In this document: positions 1-11,345 of the stretch, in pieces | Numbering within the stretch: the stretch's first letter is position 1 | Layout: every line of letters starts with the position of its first letter | NCBI GenBank assembly: GCA_963921825.1 | Contig: OY997596.1 | Coordinates: 15,009,001 to 15,073,000, forward strand | DNA: 64,000 bases | Source of the DNA: Erodium maritimum | Lineage: Eukaryota; Streptophyta; Magnoliopsida; Geraniales; Geraniaceae | Direction: 5' to 3' | Program-made: the position numbers and the translations under genes | The notes under the pieces: generated by a model | Seen by the model: the letters and a program-made list of their open reading frames with translations, nothing else | Told to the model about the DNA's origin: nothing | Databases searched by the model: none

Positions 1-310
1 AATTGCATGCTTAACTTTATTTACCGAGCATATCACCTCACATGAAAGATAAAATTGGAATTTTAATCCATGTGTGTGAGCCCTTAGAATCGTCATTACA
101 TTGGATGTAGTTGACGGGTTCGAAGGAAGAATTACATTGGATGTAATTTAAGGCATCATTGCATTTGGAATGTAGTTGATGTGCTCATCGCATCTAGGAT
201 GTGTCAAAGTTTTAAACACAACCGGACAAGTAAAAACGGGTCATGTCCGATACCTACCAATTATCAACACCTTACTACCTCCCCGTTCTATGGGTGTCGT
301 GCGCATTAGC

Positions 311-2504
311 TAGGGATGGCAAAAAGATCCATATCCAATGGGTGCTCCATTTCTATATATTTCGGGTTAGGATCTGGTCGGGTTTGTTTCGGGTATGGAT
401 CAACAATGGATATTATTTTCGGGTTTGAGTAAAAATGTTTTGGGTTCGGGTTGGATTCGGATTGGATCCGGACCTCCATTACCCTCCGAAACCTAAAACC
501 CTCTCACAGCAACCGTGTTTCTCGAGTCTCGACTCTGAGGCGAGCACTTCTGCACAAATCGTTGGTTGAAGCCGCATCTCACTAATTCCTGCAACTTTAA
601 CGCAGATCGAGGGTTTCATTGAAGCCGCATCTCACTGATTCTTGTCTCGTGTTTCATTTCAATTCACCCAAGGGTCTATTTGTTGCCCAGTCGTGGAAGT
701 TTGAAACGCCATTTGTGAAGAAGATCTTAAACTGCTCAACTGGTTGTTGGGTCGCTTCATGCCATTGGTGAGTTCGTCTGAACTCTTCTTTCGCCGGACT
801 TTATTCATTTTACTTTGATTTGTTTTTTATTTATTGTAACTTTGTTGGATGCGATTGCTGGGTAAGTAGTTTTAAGTTATGTGTACTGGTGGATGTAAAG
901 TTTGGATTTTTTGGGGTGGGTTATTATCTGTTTACTATGATTTTGTTCTGTTTCTTAGCGTTACGATCTATATAGCTGCTGAGGATTTTAAGGGAAACAG
1001 ATGGTGGGTTTATTTACTCATGAGGCTTCCATTTTCTTTACTCATATTCTGATTTTTTTTTTAATTTGTGAACTGTTTCTTTCTTTACTCATCATTTGAC
1101 TTGAACACTAACCATCATGGATTTGATAACTAAACTTGGTTCCAACTTATGTTAATTAATGCGCCCAGTCAGACACTTGTGTTCCAACTTACTATTTGAG
1201 TAGTCTAGTTTAATCATTCATACATCTTGTATTTCTCTTTCATGTGAAGCAATTTCAAATTAATAAATATGGACGAGGAATCCACTGCTTCAGTTACTCT
1301 TATGGAACGCGAGGATTAGGAATTACCTACGCGAAGATTTGTTATTGCATAGACTTAATTATTGTTATTGCAAAGAGTTGTATGTGTTTTTAAAGACTTG
1401 TATGCGTTATTGCAAAGACTTGTATGTTTTTAAAGACTTCTATGCGTTATTAATAGAAAGGGACTAAAAAAGTTTAGGATATGTTTTTGCAATTATTAAA
1501 AGAATGGGACTAAAAGAAAAGTTTAGGATATGTTTTTGCAATTATTAATAGAAGAGGACTAAAAAAAGTTTAGGGTATGTTTTTGCAACTATTAAAAGAA
1601 GGGGACTAAAAAAAGTTTAGGGTATGTTTTTGCAACTATTAAAAGAAGGGGACTAAAAAAAGTTTAGGGTATGTTTTTGCAACTATTAAAAGAAAGGGAC
1701 TAAAAGAAAATTTTAGGGTATGTTTTTGCAAACATTAAAAGAAGGGGACTAAAAGAAAAGTTTAGGATATGTTTTTGCAACTATTAAAGAATGAGACTAA
1801 AAGAAAAGTTCAGGGTATGTTTTTGCAACTATTAAAAGAAGGGCACTAAAAGAAAAGTTTAGGGTATGTTTTTGCAATTATTAAAAGAAGGGGACTAAAA
1901 AAAGTTTAGGGTATGGTTTTGCAATTATTAAAAGAAGGGGACTAAAAGAAAAGTTTAGGGTATGTTTTTGAAACTATTAAAGAATGAGAATAAAAGAAAA
2001 GTTTAGGCTATGTTTTTGCAACTATTAAAAGAAGGGGACTAAAAGAATAGTTTAGGGTATGTTTTTGCAACTATTAATTGAAGAGGACTAAAAAAAAGTT
2101 TAGGGTATGTTTTTGCAACTATTAAAAGAATGGGACTAAAAGAAAAGTTTATGGTATGTTTTTGTAACTATTAATAGAAGGGGACTAAAAGAAAAGTTTA
2201 AGGTATGTTTTTGCAACTATTAAAGAAAGAGATTAAAAAATAAGTTCAAGGTATGTTTTTGTAATTATAAAAATGATGACTAAAAAATGCTTCTCAAGAT
2301 GAGTATCCAAATGATTATATTGATATGGATGCAAATGGATATCCGTGGATATCCATATGGATATTGGATAAAGATGAAAAAAGACAAAAATGGATCAAAA
2401 TGGATATTGGATGGGTATGGAGGATGAAGAAATAACAGATGGATGGAAATGGAGGTCATGATCAATATCCATACCCGCCCATACCCATCCATTTGCCATC
2501 CCTA
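311..2504. mobile_element. Non-autonomous hAT-superfamily DNA transposon
   Basis: A 2194-bp insertion interrupts the copia-1 leader; copia-3 shows the uninterrupted site near 55840. It is flanked by an exact 8-bp duplication GCATTAGC (303-310 and 2505-2512). Its ends are inverted repeats TAGGGATGGCAAA, followed by subterminal stretches rich in GGATAT/ATATCC. An 8-bp duplication and a (C/T)AGGGATG-type end are hallmarks of hAT elements. No transposase domain is present. The left half (about 480-1320) looks like the leader of a former transposase gene: CT-rich UTR, long intron-like AT-rich tract, then a short reading frame MDEESTASVTLMERED from 1269. A minisatellite fills 1450-2270. It must have moved with transposase supplied in trans. 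Confidence 0.93.
1450..2270. repeat. Minisatellite of 47-50 bp inside the hAT element
   Basis: About 17 head-to-tail units each contain GGGACTAAAA, then AGTTTAGGGTATG, then TTTTTGCAACTATTA. For example, AGTTTAGGG recurs 47 bp apart near 1567 and 1614, and units with an extra AAAG run to 49-50 bp. The array ends abruptly at the subterminal ATATCC-rich zone. It explains the AT-rich non-coding stretch here; there are no credible genes in it. Confidence 0.9.
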
Positions 2505-2899
2505 GCATTAGCGGAGCATCCATGGGAAAGCGGGGTAGTAGGTTTGGACGACATATGTGGGTGTCGTGCGCATTAGCGGAGCACCTACATAGTGACGACC
2601 CATAGTTGAGAATTGGTGGACCCGACTACGATTCTCAGCCTGAGGTTGAGCTAGGGTAACAGATAGGGTAAGCCGTGTACATAAGTACATACCCTAGCCA
2701 AGAGTCAACATTGGATGTGATTGGATGGAGTCATACCTACATAACTCGATTAAGTGGTGAGCATTAGTTCAGCTTAATCGAGTGAATCAAGGATCTTGGT
2801 TTCAGATTCTAAAGGTTTAGAATCGATTGTTGGTGTTTAAGCTTGATCTTTATAAAAATTATTCAGTTTACTGATTGAATTTTATCTGTTGTAGATCAA
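2505..2899 (+). other. copia-1 untranslated leader, second half
   Basis: After the hAT element the copia leader resumes and matches 55840-56229 of copia-3 almost base for base. A long non-coding leader between primer-binding site and gag is normal for the BARE1/Angela group. Reading frames here are chance. Confidence 0.8.
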
Positions 2900-5800
2900 A
2901 TGGCAAATTCAGCGAACATTAATAGTTTGTCATTAAAAACCATTATTGACAGGGTCAAGCTAAATGGGACAAACTATTTGGACTGGTACAGAATTTTGAG
3001 GATAGTCCTCAAGTCTGAACGCAAAGAATATGTCCTTGACAAGACTGTCTCTAAGACCATATCAGAGTTACATGAAGTGTCATTAACTGCTGAGAAGAAT
3101 ATATCAGGGATCTGGGATCCAAGGATATTCTGATGGTCAACAAGGGAATTGGAAGTGGCAAGGGCGGGGCCCATGCGCACTTGGCAGGAAAGATGAGACA
3201 CCTGAGAATGTCTGCTTCTACTGCCAACAGCCTGGTCATTGGAACCGGGATTACAGGAAGTTCACGGCTGATCTGAAGAAGGGCAGTGGGACTGCGCCTT
3301 CATCAAATAGCCTGGATGATCTGAAGAAGGGCAGTAGGACTGCGCCTTCATCAGGAAACCTGGATGATCTAAGGAAGGGTGGTGAACCGTGCCTTCATCC
3401 GGTATTAACTCTATAGAGCTACATCTCTCTACTTCCAAAGATTCATGGGTATTAGATACCAGGACTGAATCTCACACATGCACTAATATATGGTGGTTGA
3501 AATTAGGAGATGTTTGGAAAGCACGAAGTGGACCTCAGAGTTGTGGCAATTGTTGTAGGATCCATGAGTCTTGCTTTGCCAAGTGGCCTTGTCTTAGTAT
3601 TGTATAATGTATATTGCATACCTACTTTTAGTAGGAATATTATATCTGTATCCGTGTTTGACAAAGAAGGATATAATGTTAACATTGGAAATGGAGTTTT
3701 CAATGTTCTATGCAATGATATGTTTTATACCAGTACTGACTTTTTTGTAGGATTGTACATATTAGATATGGGTAACAATGCCTCAAGTTCTATATATTAC
3801 GTTAATACCAAGAAGTCTAAATCCAACGATTTAAACCTATCTCTATTATGGCACTGTCATTTGGGCTGCATAAACAAGAAGCGCCTATCATCACTTCAAA
3901 AGTACGGGCTTTCAGGTTCATTCGAATTCCATTCGATCGATAGGTGCAAGGTTTGTTTGATGGGCAAAATGACTAAAGTGCCCTTTATCGATCGCGATGA
4001 AAGGGCCGGTGAATTATTGGGGTTGATACACTCGAATGTGTGTAGACCAATAACTTCACTTGCCAGGAGGGGTTTTAGCTACTTTATCACATTTACTTAT
4101 GATTACAGTAAATATGGTTATGTCTATTCGCTGAGACATAAGTCTGAAGCTTTTGATAAATTCAAAGAGTTTAAGACTAAAGTAGAAAACCAGCTCGACA
4201 AAGGTATTAAGGCACTTCGATTGGATCGAGGTGGAAAATACTTGACCACAGAGTTATTAGATCATCTAAAAGAGAATGAGATCCTTTTTGGAATTGACTC
4301 CTCCTGGGACACTATAGTTGAAAGGTGTAGCCAAACGGAGAAATCGGACATTGTTAGACAATGGTCCGTTCCATGATTAGTTGGACTGATCTCCCAATCT
4401 CTTCTGGGGTTATGCTCTAGAGACGACCGCATTCATAGTGAATCGGGCTTCGACGAAGGGTGTGGAAGGGACACCATTTTAAAAATGGTACGGGATGATG
4501 CCCGCTTTGTCCTTCCTAAAGATTTGTGGTTGCGAGGCTTATGTGAAACATTTGGTTTCGACTAAGCTCGAACCAAGATCTGAGATATGCACCTTCGTGT
4601 GGTATCCCAAAGCAACAAGGGGATACTACTTCTACAATCCCAGTGAGAACATGGTGTTCGTCGCTTGGGGTGGGTTCTTTATGGAAAAGGAGTTTTGTTT
4701 CCAAAGACGTCATTGGGAGGACTGTGCATCTCGAAGAAATTCAGGTTGGTACAGATCTGTCTAAACCAATTGACAACCCAGTAGAAAGGAGCCAGAGATT
4801 GTCGTAGAGTAAGAACCAATTCCTGTTACAATTCCGGAAGGTCCAAGGCGATTTGAAAGGATCAATCTTCCACCTCTAAGATATGGTATCCGGAGGTGAT
4901 AATGAAGTCATGGTGGATCACGATGATCCAACCACCTTTCTAGAAGTCGTGGATGGGCCCGACTCCGAGTTATGGCTAAGAGCCATGAGGGAGGAAATGA
5001 AATCCATGTCGGACAACCGAGTCTAGGGACTGGTTGATCCCATCAATGGTGTGAGGACCATCGGATTCAAGTGGATCTTCAAGGTGAAGATGGACATGGA
5101 CGACAACCCTCTGACCTACAAAGCTCAACTGGTGGCGAAAGGTTATAGGCAGATCCAATGGATTGACTATGAGGAAACCTTCTCCCTAGTGGCTATGGTC
5201 AAAATTGATCCAAATTCTTCTTGACATAATTGCGTATCATAATTACGAGATATGGCAAGCGGATGTCAAAACCACTTTCCTAAATGGAAATTTGACTAAG
5301 TACGTTTGTATGTCTCGGCCCAAAGTTTTTGTTGATCCGAAGAATAAGGGGAAGATTTATAAGTTGTTGAAATCCATTTATGGATTGAAACGAACTTCTC
5401 AGAGTTGAATCCTTCGTTTTGATGAAGCTGTAATTGGATTTGGCTTAATCAAGAACGAGGATGAATCTTACATTTATAAGAAGGCTAGTGGGAGCAAGAT
5501 TACCTTTCTGGTTCTCAATGAAAACGACATCCCAACCTTGCACGAGACTTAAGCTTGGTTGAGGAAGTGTTTTTCAATAAATGACTTAGGCGATGGTTCT
5601 TATATCTTAGGGATTAAGATATGTAGAGATCGCACCAAGAGGGTCTTGGATTTAAGTCCGGGAACCTATGTGAACAAGGCATTGAGTAGGTTCTTAATGC
5701 TCGATTCAAAGAAAGTACTCTTACCCACTAGTCATGGCGTTTATCTCAGCAAGAGTCGGTGTCATAAGACAGCTGATGAGCTGAAAAGGATGATGAGAAT

Positions 5801-6410
5801 CCTATGCGCATGGGGGCAGGATCGATCATATATGCCATGACATGTATGAGACCGGATGTCCCGTAAGCCTTATGTTGTACCAGTAGACATCATTCTAACC
5901 CGGGGGAAAGATGATGCTGAACTAGTCGTCGAAGGATGAGTAGACGCTAGTTTTCCAAGACAAATCCAAATGACTTTATAAGTCAGTCAGTATATGTGTT
6001 TACCTTGAATGACAGAGCTTTAGCTGGGAGAGCGTAAAGCAAGATACCACTGCCGAATCTACGATAGAGGCCAAGTACATGGATGCTGCAGAGGCAGCTA
6101 AGGAGGCTATGTGGATTTGGAAATTCATGGCAGGGCTGGGTGTAATTAAAAAACCCATCCAGCCCGGTGAATTCATTTTGCGACAACACAAGGGTCATTG
6201 CGCAACCTAAAAGCCTAGATCGCATAATAAATCCAAACATGTACTACGGCGTATCCACCTCATCAGAGAAATACTGAACTGAGGTGAAGTGAAGATAACA
6301 TATATTGCAACAGATGATAACATAGCCAACCCTTTAACTAAGGCAGTGTCACTGCCTGAACATGTTAGACATGTAAAGTCGATGGGGACATATTGGAGTT
6401 TAGATTGAAA
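2900..6410 (+). pseudogene. copia-1 degenerate gag-pol
   Basis: This coding relic starts at the gag methionine (MANSANINSLSLKTI) just after a GTAGATCAA context shared with copia-3. In order it shows a gag remnant with a zinc-knuckle-like segment (about 3200-3260), a protease zone (about 3430-3600), integrase with its His/Cys entry LLWHCHLGCINKK (from about 3843) and a core block ending near 4800, reverse transcriptase (about 4960-5900) and RNase H (about 5990-6400, with the conserved AKYMDAAEAAKEA stretch). It is too damaged to encode a polyprotein and is a fossil with many breaks. It shares derived peculiarities with copia-3, so the two are siblings. Confidence 0.88.
3270..3405 (+). repeat. 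48-bp triplication in the copia-1 gag region
   Basis: Three head-to-tail 48-bp units start at 3270, 3318 and 3366, each beginning GATCT(G/A)A(A/G)GAAGGG and containing GCCTTCATC. The same triplication is in copia-3 (56600-56740), while copia-2 has one unit. It is therefore a marker of the subfamily that gave rise to copies 1 and 3. Confidence 0.88.
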
Positions 6411-6412
6411 CT

Positions 6413-6428
6413 AGGGCAAGTGGGAGAT
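6413..6428 (+). other. copia-1 polypurine tract
   Basis: The purine-rich run AGGGCAAGTGGGAGAT lies directly against the TG start of the 3' LTR. It is the standard plus-strand priming site, and the same tract precedes the copia-3 3' LTR and, inverted, borders the copia-2 3' LTR. Confidence 0.85.
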
Positions 6429-8114
6429 TGTTAGTCTTAGTGCCCGTAGTTCAATCCTAAATGTCCAAATGTATATATCATCATTAGCAATAAAATTAAA
6501 GCGGCTTTATATTACTTATGTGTTGGAGTAATATATCGATGTGTGCTCTGATCTATGCCCACCATGCGAATAGAACCATAGATCGAGATAAATCACACTC
6601 GATGGGTCCCTAGTCAACAAAGCTTCACTAGAAGCGACTAGTATGAAAGATGGCTCTTTATGGCTTACGTTTTGTTAGTCATTGGAATGGGATTCCGGAG
6701 TCTGATCATAGATATCATGTGGGACATGATATTGGACGACCCGCCCTGAATATGTTTCATAGATTAAGTCATGAACATATTCAGTGTCGTAGCGTGTCAT
6801 GTATCCTTACACCAAGGAGTCTTTGTGATCGCTATGTAGTCAACAACTGAGTTTGACCTGAGCCTAACGTTGTCCGTAAAGGGCTTCCATAACGGCCAGG
6901 ATTGGCTTGGGGACGGGCTACATGAGTGACACGAAAGGCGGTTAAGGGATTTATCCCTCTTACTGAGGTATGGGAAAGATATCGGTTCTCGGCCGCTTGA
7001 TCGAGAGTGACTGAAAGAATAACATGGCCATGCATATGATACTGGGTATCATATCCTTAGTCATCTCACATATCAAGGAACGGTGATTGAGAATAATAAG
7101 AATGACGGCTCTATGCCTTATCTCAATCAGGATATCGGAGATAAAAGGATAATGACATGGATGACAGAAAGGTTAGAATCGACAGGGTCGATTCGTTATG
7201 TAGTGTCAGGCAATACTAAAGTCTCGTTCGTCGCCACTTAAATAGGATCAAGTAAAATGGGATTTTACGTTGATCTATTGACATGCATAAACCTAAGGGT
7301 CACACAGGAGGGTGAAACTCATTGACACATGTATGGAGAATGACCAAAAGGGAGTTGTCTCGGGACATGACCAAAACTAGGTTTTGGGTCATGTGCTCGT
7401 AAGTGAATAGGACTTTACGGATCAAGACAAGGCTTGGAGTCTTGGGATTGATTGCGTCGGATAATGTTGGACATTTTCGGTATGAAAGGCTTGGAGGCGA
7501 TGTGCGAATCACGGAACCTCGTTGGAAATGGCCACGTGCCATGTTCCAAGAGGCCCATGAAAGGCCCATGAACCAAGACCCATGGAACTAATTAATCAAG
7601 TCTTGATTAATTAGTACTCAGTAAGGAAGACAAGGATTAAGTTGTTGGTGATTCACCACCTAACCCAATCTTGTCTAGCCATACTTTGTTCTATTTACAC
7701 CTTACTTGACACCATACTTGTCCCATGCCTTTAGTTGGACAAGTATGTGTTTTGTTATGTTTAAGTCATCTTTTTTCAACATAACAAACACAAGACAAGA
7801 ATTGGAAACACAACTTCTCTCCCCCTTCCCTTGCAATTTCGGGTTTGGCAAGTTTCCACCTCCATTTTTGTGTTCTTGAGTCCTCAAAGAGAAGAACTAC
7901 GTGGCTTTGATTCCCATGTGGATACGTAGGCGTCTTGGAGACTCAAGCCAATCATTCGTTAACCGGTGTTCTTGTTTTGGTAAGAAATAGTGCTGAATTT
8001 TTCTCTTGTGAATCCATTCTTTGTTAGTTGTTTCATGGTTTTAATCGTCTCTTGGTTTTCCTTGAGTTTCCGCTGCGAGTTGGTTCATCTCCAAACCTAC
8101 CTCGAGACCCAACA
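6429..8114 (+). repeat. copia-1 3' LTR (1686 bp)
   Basis: It begins TGTTAGTCTTAGTGCCCG and ends CGAGACCCAACA, the same termini as the copia-3 LTRs. It carries a long AT-rich U3 and the palindromic ACTAATTAATCAAGTCTTGATTAATTAGT region near 7590. An antisense reading frame of about 90 codons (7300-7569) recurs in all family LTRs. No host gene lies in this stretch. Confidence 0.9.
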
Positions 8115-8452
8115 CTTTCATCTCAAAATGAGTAGATATAAATCTCTTGGTTTCTTGCAATAGCCCCACATCATTTGTGGAAAATAATATGTCATTGACA
8201 TATAAAACCACGAAAATAAACTTACTCCCACTGGACTTGTGATACACACAATCGTCAACCTTATTTTTCTAAAAACCGAACGAGGCAATTACCTTATGAA
8301 ATTTGTTGTACCATTGACGGGAAGCTTGCTTGAGGCCATATATTGATTTCTTTAGTTTACAAACCAATTTATTTGGGGTTTTCGGACATAAAATTTTCTG
8401 GTTGTTCCATATTCATTCTTTCTTCACTGTCAACATTGAGAAACGTTTCCTT
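8115..8452 (-). pseudogene. Reverse-transcriptase scrap of another copia element
   Basis: Read on the minus strand this encodes typical copia RT phrases: a TFLN-like block, then [18 protein letters not shown], then a VLYVNDIL active-site block and HFEMK. It is an isolated RT core with no flanking domains. Its wording differs from copia-1, 2 and 3, so it belongs to another copia lineage. The left side is cut by the insertion of copia-1 and the right side by an old copia LTR, so it is among the oldest layers in this part of the window. Confidence 0.82.
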
Positions 8453-8546
8453 TATTAGTCTTAGTGTCAATAGTTTAATCGTAAATGTCAAAATGTATAT
8501 ATCATCGTTAAAAAATAAATATAAAACGGTTTTATATTACTTATGT
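8453..8546 (+). repeat. Old copia LTR, left piece
   Basis: This matches the first 94 bases of the Angela-type LTR (TTAGTCTTAGTG, then ATGTATATATCATCGTTA) with clear divergence. It stops at the gypsy-1 insertion, and the same LTR continues at 20553 after the TATGT duplication. Confidence 0.82.
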
Positions 8547-9047
8547 TGTCACACCCCAAATTCAATGAACCGAACTCGGGACGCGAACATTTAAAAACAT
8601 AAAAACACTTGAACCTGTTTTGAATAAAAGCTTTGACATTTCCAATTACTTCTCAAAATAATAGTATTTATAATACAAAAACGTCCCAACAAGTGGACAA
8701 GGTACAAAATCCGTCACTAGACTCAACAAAAGTAACGACCAGACTCCGCTCCGAGCTCCACAAGCTTCAAGAGCTCACCTAGTCCGTCCGGTGATCAGTA
8801 CCTGTAGGAAAAGCAGCTAGGGGTGAGCGTTCGCTCACCTCCACGGATAACAGACTGACTATGGCATAAATAGTAGATAAAGCCAGTAACACCAAAACCA
8901 AAACCAACGCAAAAACCAACAACAAAACCAACACCAACTCAAGTACTCAACTGAACCACAACCCATTACCTTCCACAACAGACTCAACCTCAAACTTGTA
9001 AAGTAAAACCGACACAACCAACAATGACCTTCCCCCAAAGACACGAG

Positions 9048-9288
9048 CACGGATCAGGCTAGCCGAAGAATGCTCACAACATGCCGAGCCTCGTACACGG
9101 ATCAGGCCAGCCGTAGAATGCTCGTAACCTGCCGGGACCTGGTCACAGATCAGGCTAGCTGAAGAATGCTCATAACCTTTCAGGATCCGGACACGGAACA
9201 GGCTAGCCGAAGAATGCTCAGAACCTGTCGAGGCTCGAGTTTGGTCAGGCCAGCCAGAGAATGCTCGTAACCTGCCAAAATCCGCACC
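9048..9288. repeat. 48-bp tandem array in the gypsy-1 3' LTR
   Basis: Five units of 48 bp (starts 9048, 9096, 9144, 9192, 9240) carry CACGGATCAGGCTAGCC and GAATGCTC. Because 48 is divisible by 3, the array stays open as a 16-residue repeat, which is why a 139-codon frame appears on the minus strand. The other LTR has the same array at about 17952-18190. Confidence 0.88.
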
Positions 9289-9444
9289 ACTCCCCGACAC
9301 ACAGTCGGGTCGGGCAAACACAACCACAAACACAAGAAAGTTCAACAAACAGGCACTCAGGGCCACTCAAGACACCTCAACAGTCAAGACTCGGGTTCAA
9401 CAACCCCACGGGCCATCATGGCCTCCCAAGACACAACCAACAAT

Positions 9445-9600
9445 ACACGGGCTCTCATGGCCACCCAAACACCAAATTAAATAACACGGCTCTCATGGCC
9501 ACCCAGACACCAAGTTAAATAACACGGGCTCTCATGGCCACCCAAACACCAAATTAAATAACACGGGCTCTCATGGCCACCCAAGACAGAAATTAAACAG
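9445..9600. repeat. 39-bp tandem array in the gypsy-1 3' LTR
   Basis: Four units start near 9445, 9484, 9522 and 9561, each with ACACGGGCTCTCATGGCC and a CACCAAATTAAAT-type spacer. The related solo LTR at 28885-32281 has expanded the same core to about ten 36-bp units. Confidence 0.85.
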
Positions 9601-11312
9601 TCAACCTCCGGGCATGGTCGTATGCCTCCAGTAATTTTAATATCGCTAAGTTCTCTATTCCTATGACACTACTAAGTGTCACATGCCTTTCCAATAATTA
9701 CTAAGTTCCCGTAACATGCTTTTCTAATATTTAAATAAACCTAAACAACCCACGACACCCCGGTGTCACATGCAGTTCTACTGTTAACTTTCCCTAATCA
9801 GGGCCGAGATCCGGCTACTTTTCCCTACCTCGTAAATCAACCCAAAAGCGCTCCAACAAAACCCGAAGTAGACCCAGTCACTCGCCGAGCTTCCCTTTGC
9901 CTCGGTCCGCAGCACGATCTATAAGAACACAATTTCAAAGCACTTTTAAACTATTACGAAAAACCCGAAACTGAAAAACTTAACGCCCAAACGTAACCCC
10001 GATAAAGTCGATCACTCCCCAACTTCCCAATTACTCGACATTGTCGATAAAGGACCCTTAAAGGCCCGATTCGCCCGACATGGCGAATCTGCCCGTGTTT
10101 CGTTAATTGCCTTCCGGGGCTCCAAAAGCCCCGTTTTCGTTTCTACGGTCTTAGAATAATTCAAGGAACCCAACGCACTTAACGGAATCGAATTCCGACT
10201 TCCGAGTCAATTAATTAACGCTTAAAGTTTCTAAAACCCGTTAATTACAACTTCTCCAATTTAATTCCAATTTTCGATTCGGTTTAGGATAAATGGTCCG
10301 GGGAAGGTTTTAAACTATCCGAACATTAAAACCCGAGCAACCGAGCACGTGGGCCCCACCCAAACCCCTTGGCCGTGCCCTAGGGTTTGAGGGGAGGGGC
10401 TCGGACACCATGTGGTGGCTGGTGCCAACTCCGGCTAGCCACCTCATGGCCGGCCGGCCACCACCCACGGTGGCCGGAGCTCCTCCCGAGCCTCCGGTTA
10501 CCACCTCCAAAACGTCTCCAACAAACCCCCAAACTCACTACAACCCTAACTCATAGTTTATAACCAAACCCTAGCTTTTGAAAAATAAACGAAACGACGA
10601 TCGGTTTAGGTCTTACCGACGAGGAAGACGAGGGGAAGAGGTTTGCTCTTTGCTTTGAATCGATCCAACGGTTGAATAAACTCCCAAACCCTAGCTTTTA
10701 ATCTTCTATCTTCTTCTCCTTCTCCTTCTCTCTCTAACTCTCTTCTTCTCTCTTCTCTTTCTAACAACTAACAACTAACTCATTTAATTTCCTTTTTTTT
10801 TTCTTTAAACCCATGTGTGGCCGGCCACCTATGGTGACCACACATTTCCCCCCCAAAACTAACACCACCATATTCTTGACAAGTGTCAAGGTGGGTCCCA
10901 CACCTTTTGGAAAATATCTAGTTGATATTTTCCAATCAGTTTCGCGAAAAACGGACGTTTCGGGCCCCGAACGGGCACTTTTCCCAAGAAATTATGAAAC
11001 TTGACGGGCTACAAGGAAACGGCTCAACTAAGACCGCTGCGACGACGGCTAAGCTTTTTGGATCCAAAACGGTCTTGGAATGGACCAAAACGTCGCTCGG
11101 TTGACTTTTCCAACGAAAAGTCAACATTTCCCAAATTGATCAGAAAGTTGCCCTGAGTCCCCTGGAACTCATTTTGGTCGATAACGGGGTCATCTTAAGT
11201 CCGGTATGACCCTCGGGGTCAATTTAGGTTAAGTTTAGTGTCTGTCTTAAAATTTTTAAATTTTTCGGTTTTCCGTAGGTTTGACTGACGTTGACCAGAA
11301 GTAGTTATTACA

Positions 11313-11345
11313 GTCTACCCCCCTTAAAGGAATTTCGTCCGCGAA
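11313..11345 (-). other. gypsy-1 polypurine tract and pre-PPT motif
   Basis: On the minus strand an inverted-repeat-like motif AATTTCGCGGACGAAATT is followed within a few bases by TTTAAGGGGGGTAG at the LTR border. It is the plus-strand primer site of the element. The same arrangement precedes the 3' LTR of gypsy-3. Confidence 0.82.

Larger units (their letters stand above)
1..8114 (+). mobile_element. copia-1: Angela/BARE1-type Ty1-copia retrotransposon, right part
   Basis: This is a plus-strand LTR retrotransposon that runs in from the left edge. Base 1 corresponds to about base 55533 of copia-3, so the 5' LTR and primer-binding site lie outside the window. Parts seen are leader (1-2899, interrupted by a hAT element), gag/protease relic, integrase, RT and RNase H (about 2900-6410), polypurine tract (6413-6428) and 3' LTR (6429-8114). 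The integrase-before-RT order and phrases such as SFLKICGCEAYVK place it in Ty1-copia; the long leader and 1.7-kb LTR fit the Angela/BARE1 lineage. It is a broken fossil with roughly ten or more breaks. It inserted into an older copia RT scrap, which resumes at 8115. The 5-bp duplication cannot be checked because the left end is missing. Confidence 0.9.
8547..11312 (-). repeat. gypsy-1 3' LTR (2766 bp)
   Basis: Its left edge is TGTCACACCCCAAATTC and its right edge CAGAAGTAGTTATTACA. It contains a 48-bp array (9048-9288), a 39-bp array (9445-9600), a GC-rich block near 10330-10500 and a CT-rich tract near 10690-10790. It pairs with 17463-20552. Open frames here come from the arrays and are not genes. 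Confidence 0.93.

Noticed and set aside
243-428. Open frame MSDTYQLSTPYYLPVLWVS...
   Set aside because: It spans the junction of the copia leader and the hAT insertion, so it is accidental.
9048-9600. Regular repeats that could be mistaken for a CRISPR array
   Set aside because: The units are directly adjacent with no unique spacers, lie in a plant retrotransposon LTR, and recur in the partner LTR.
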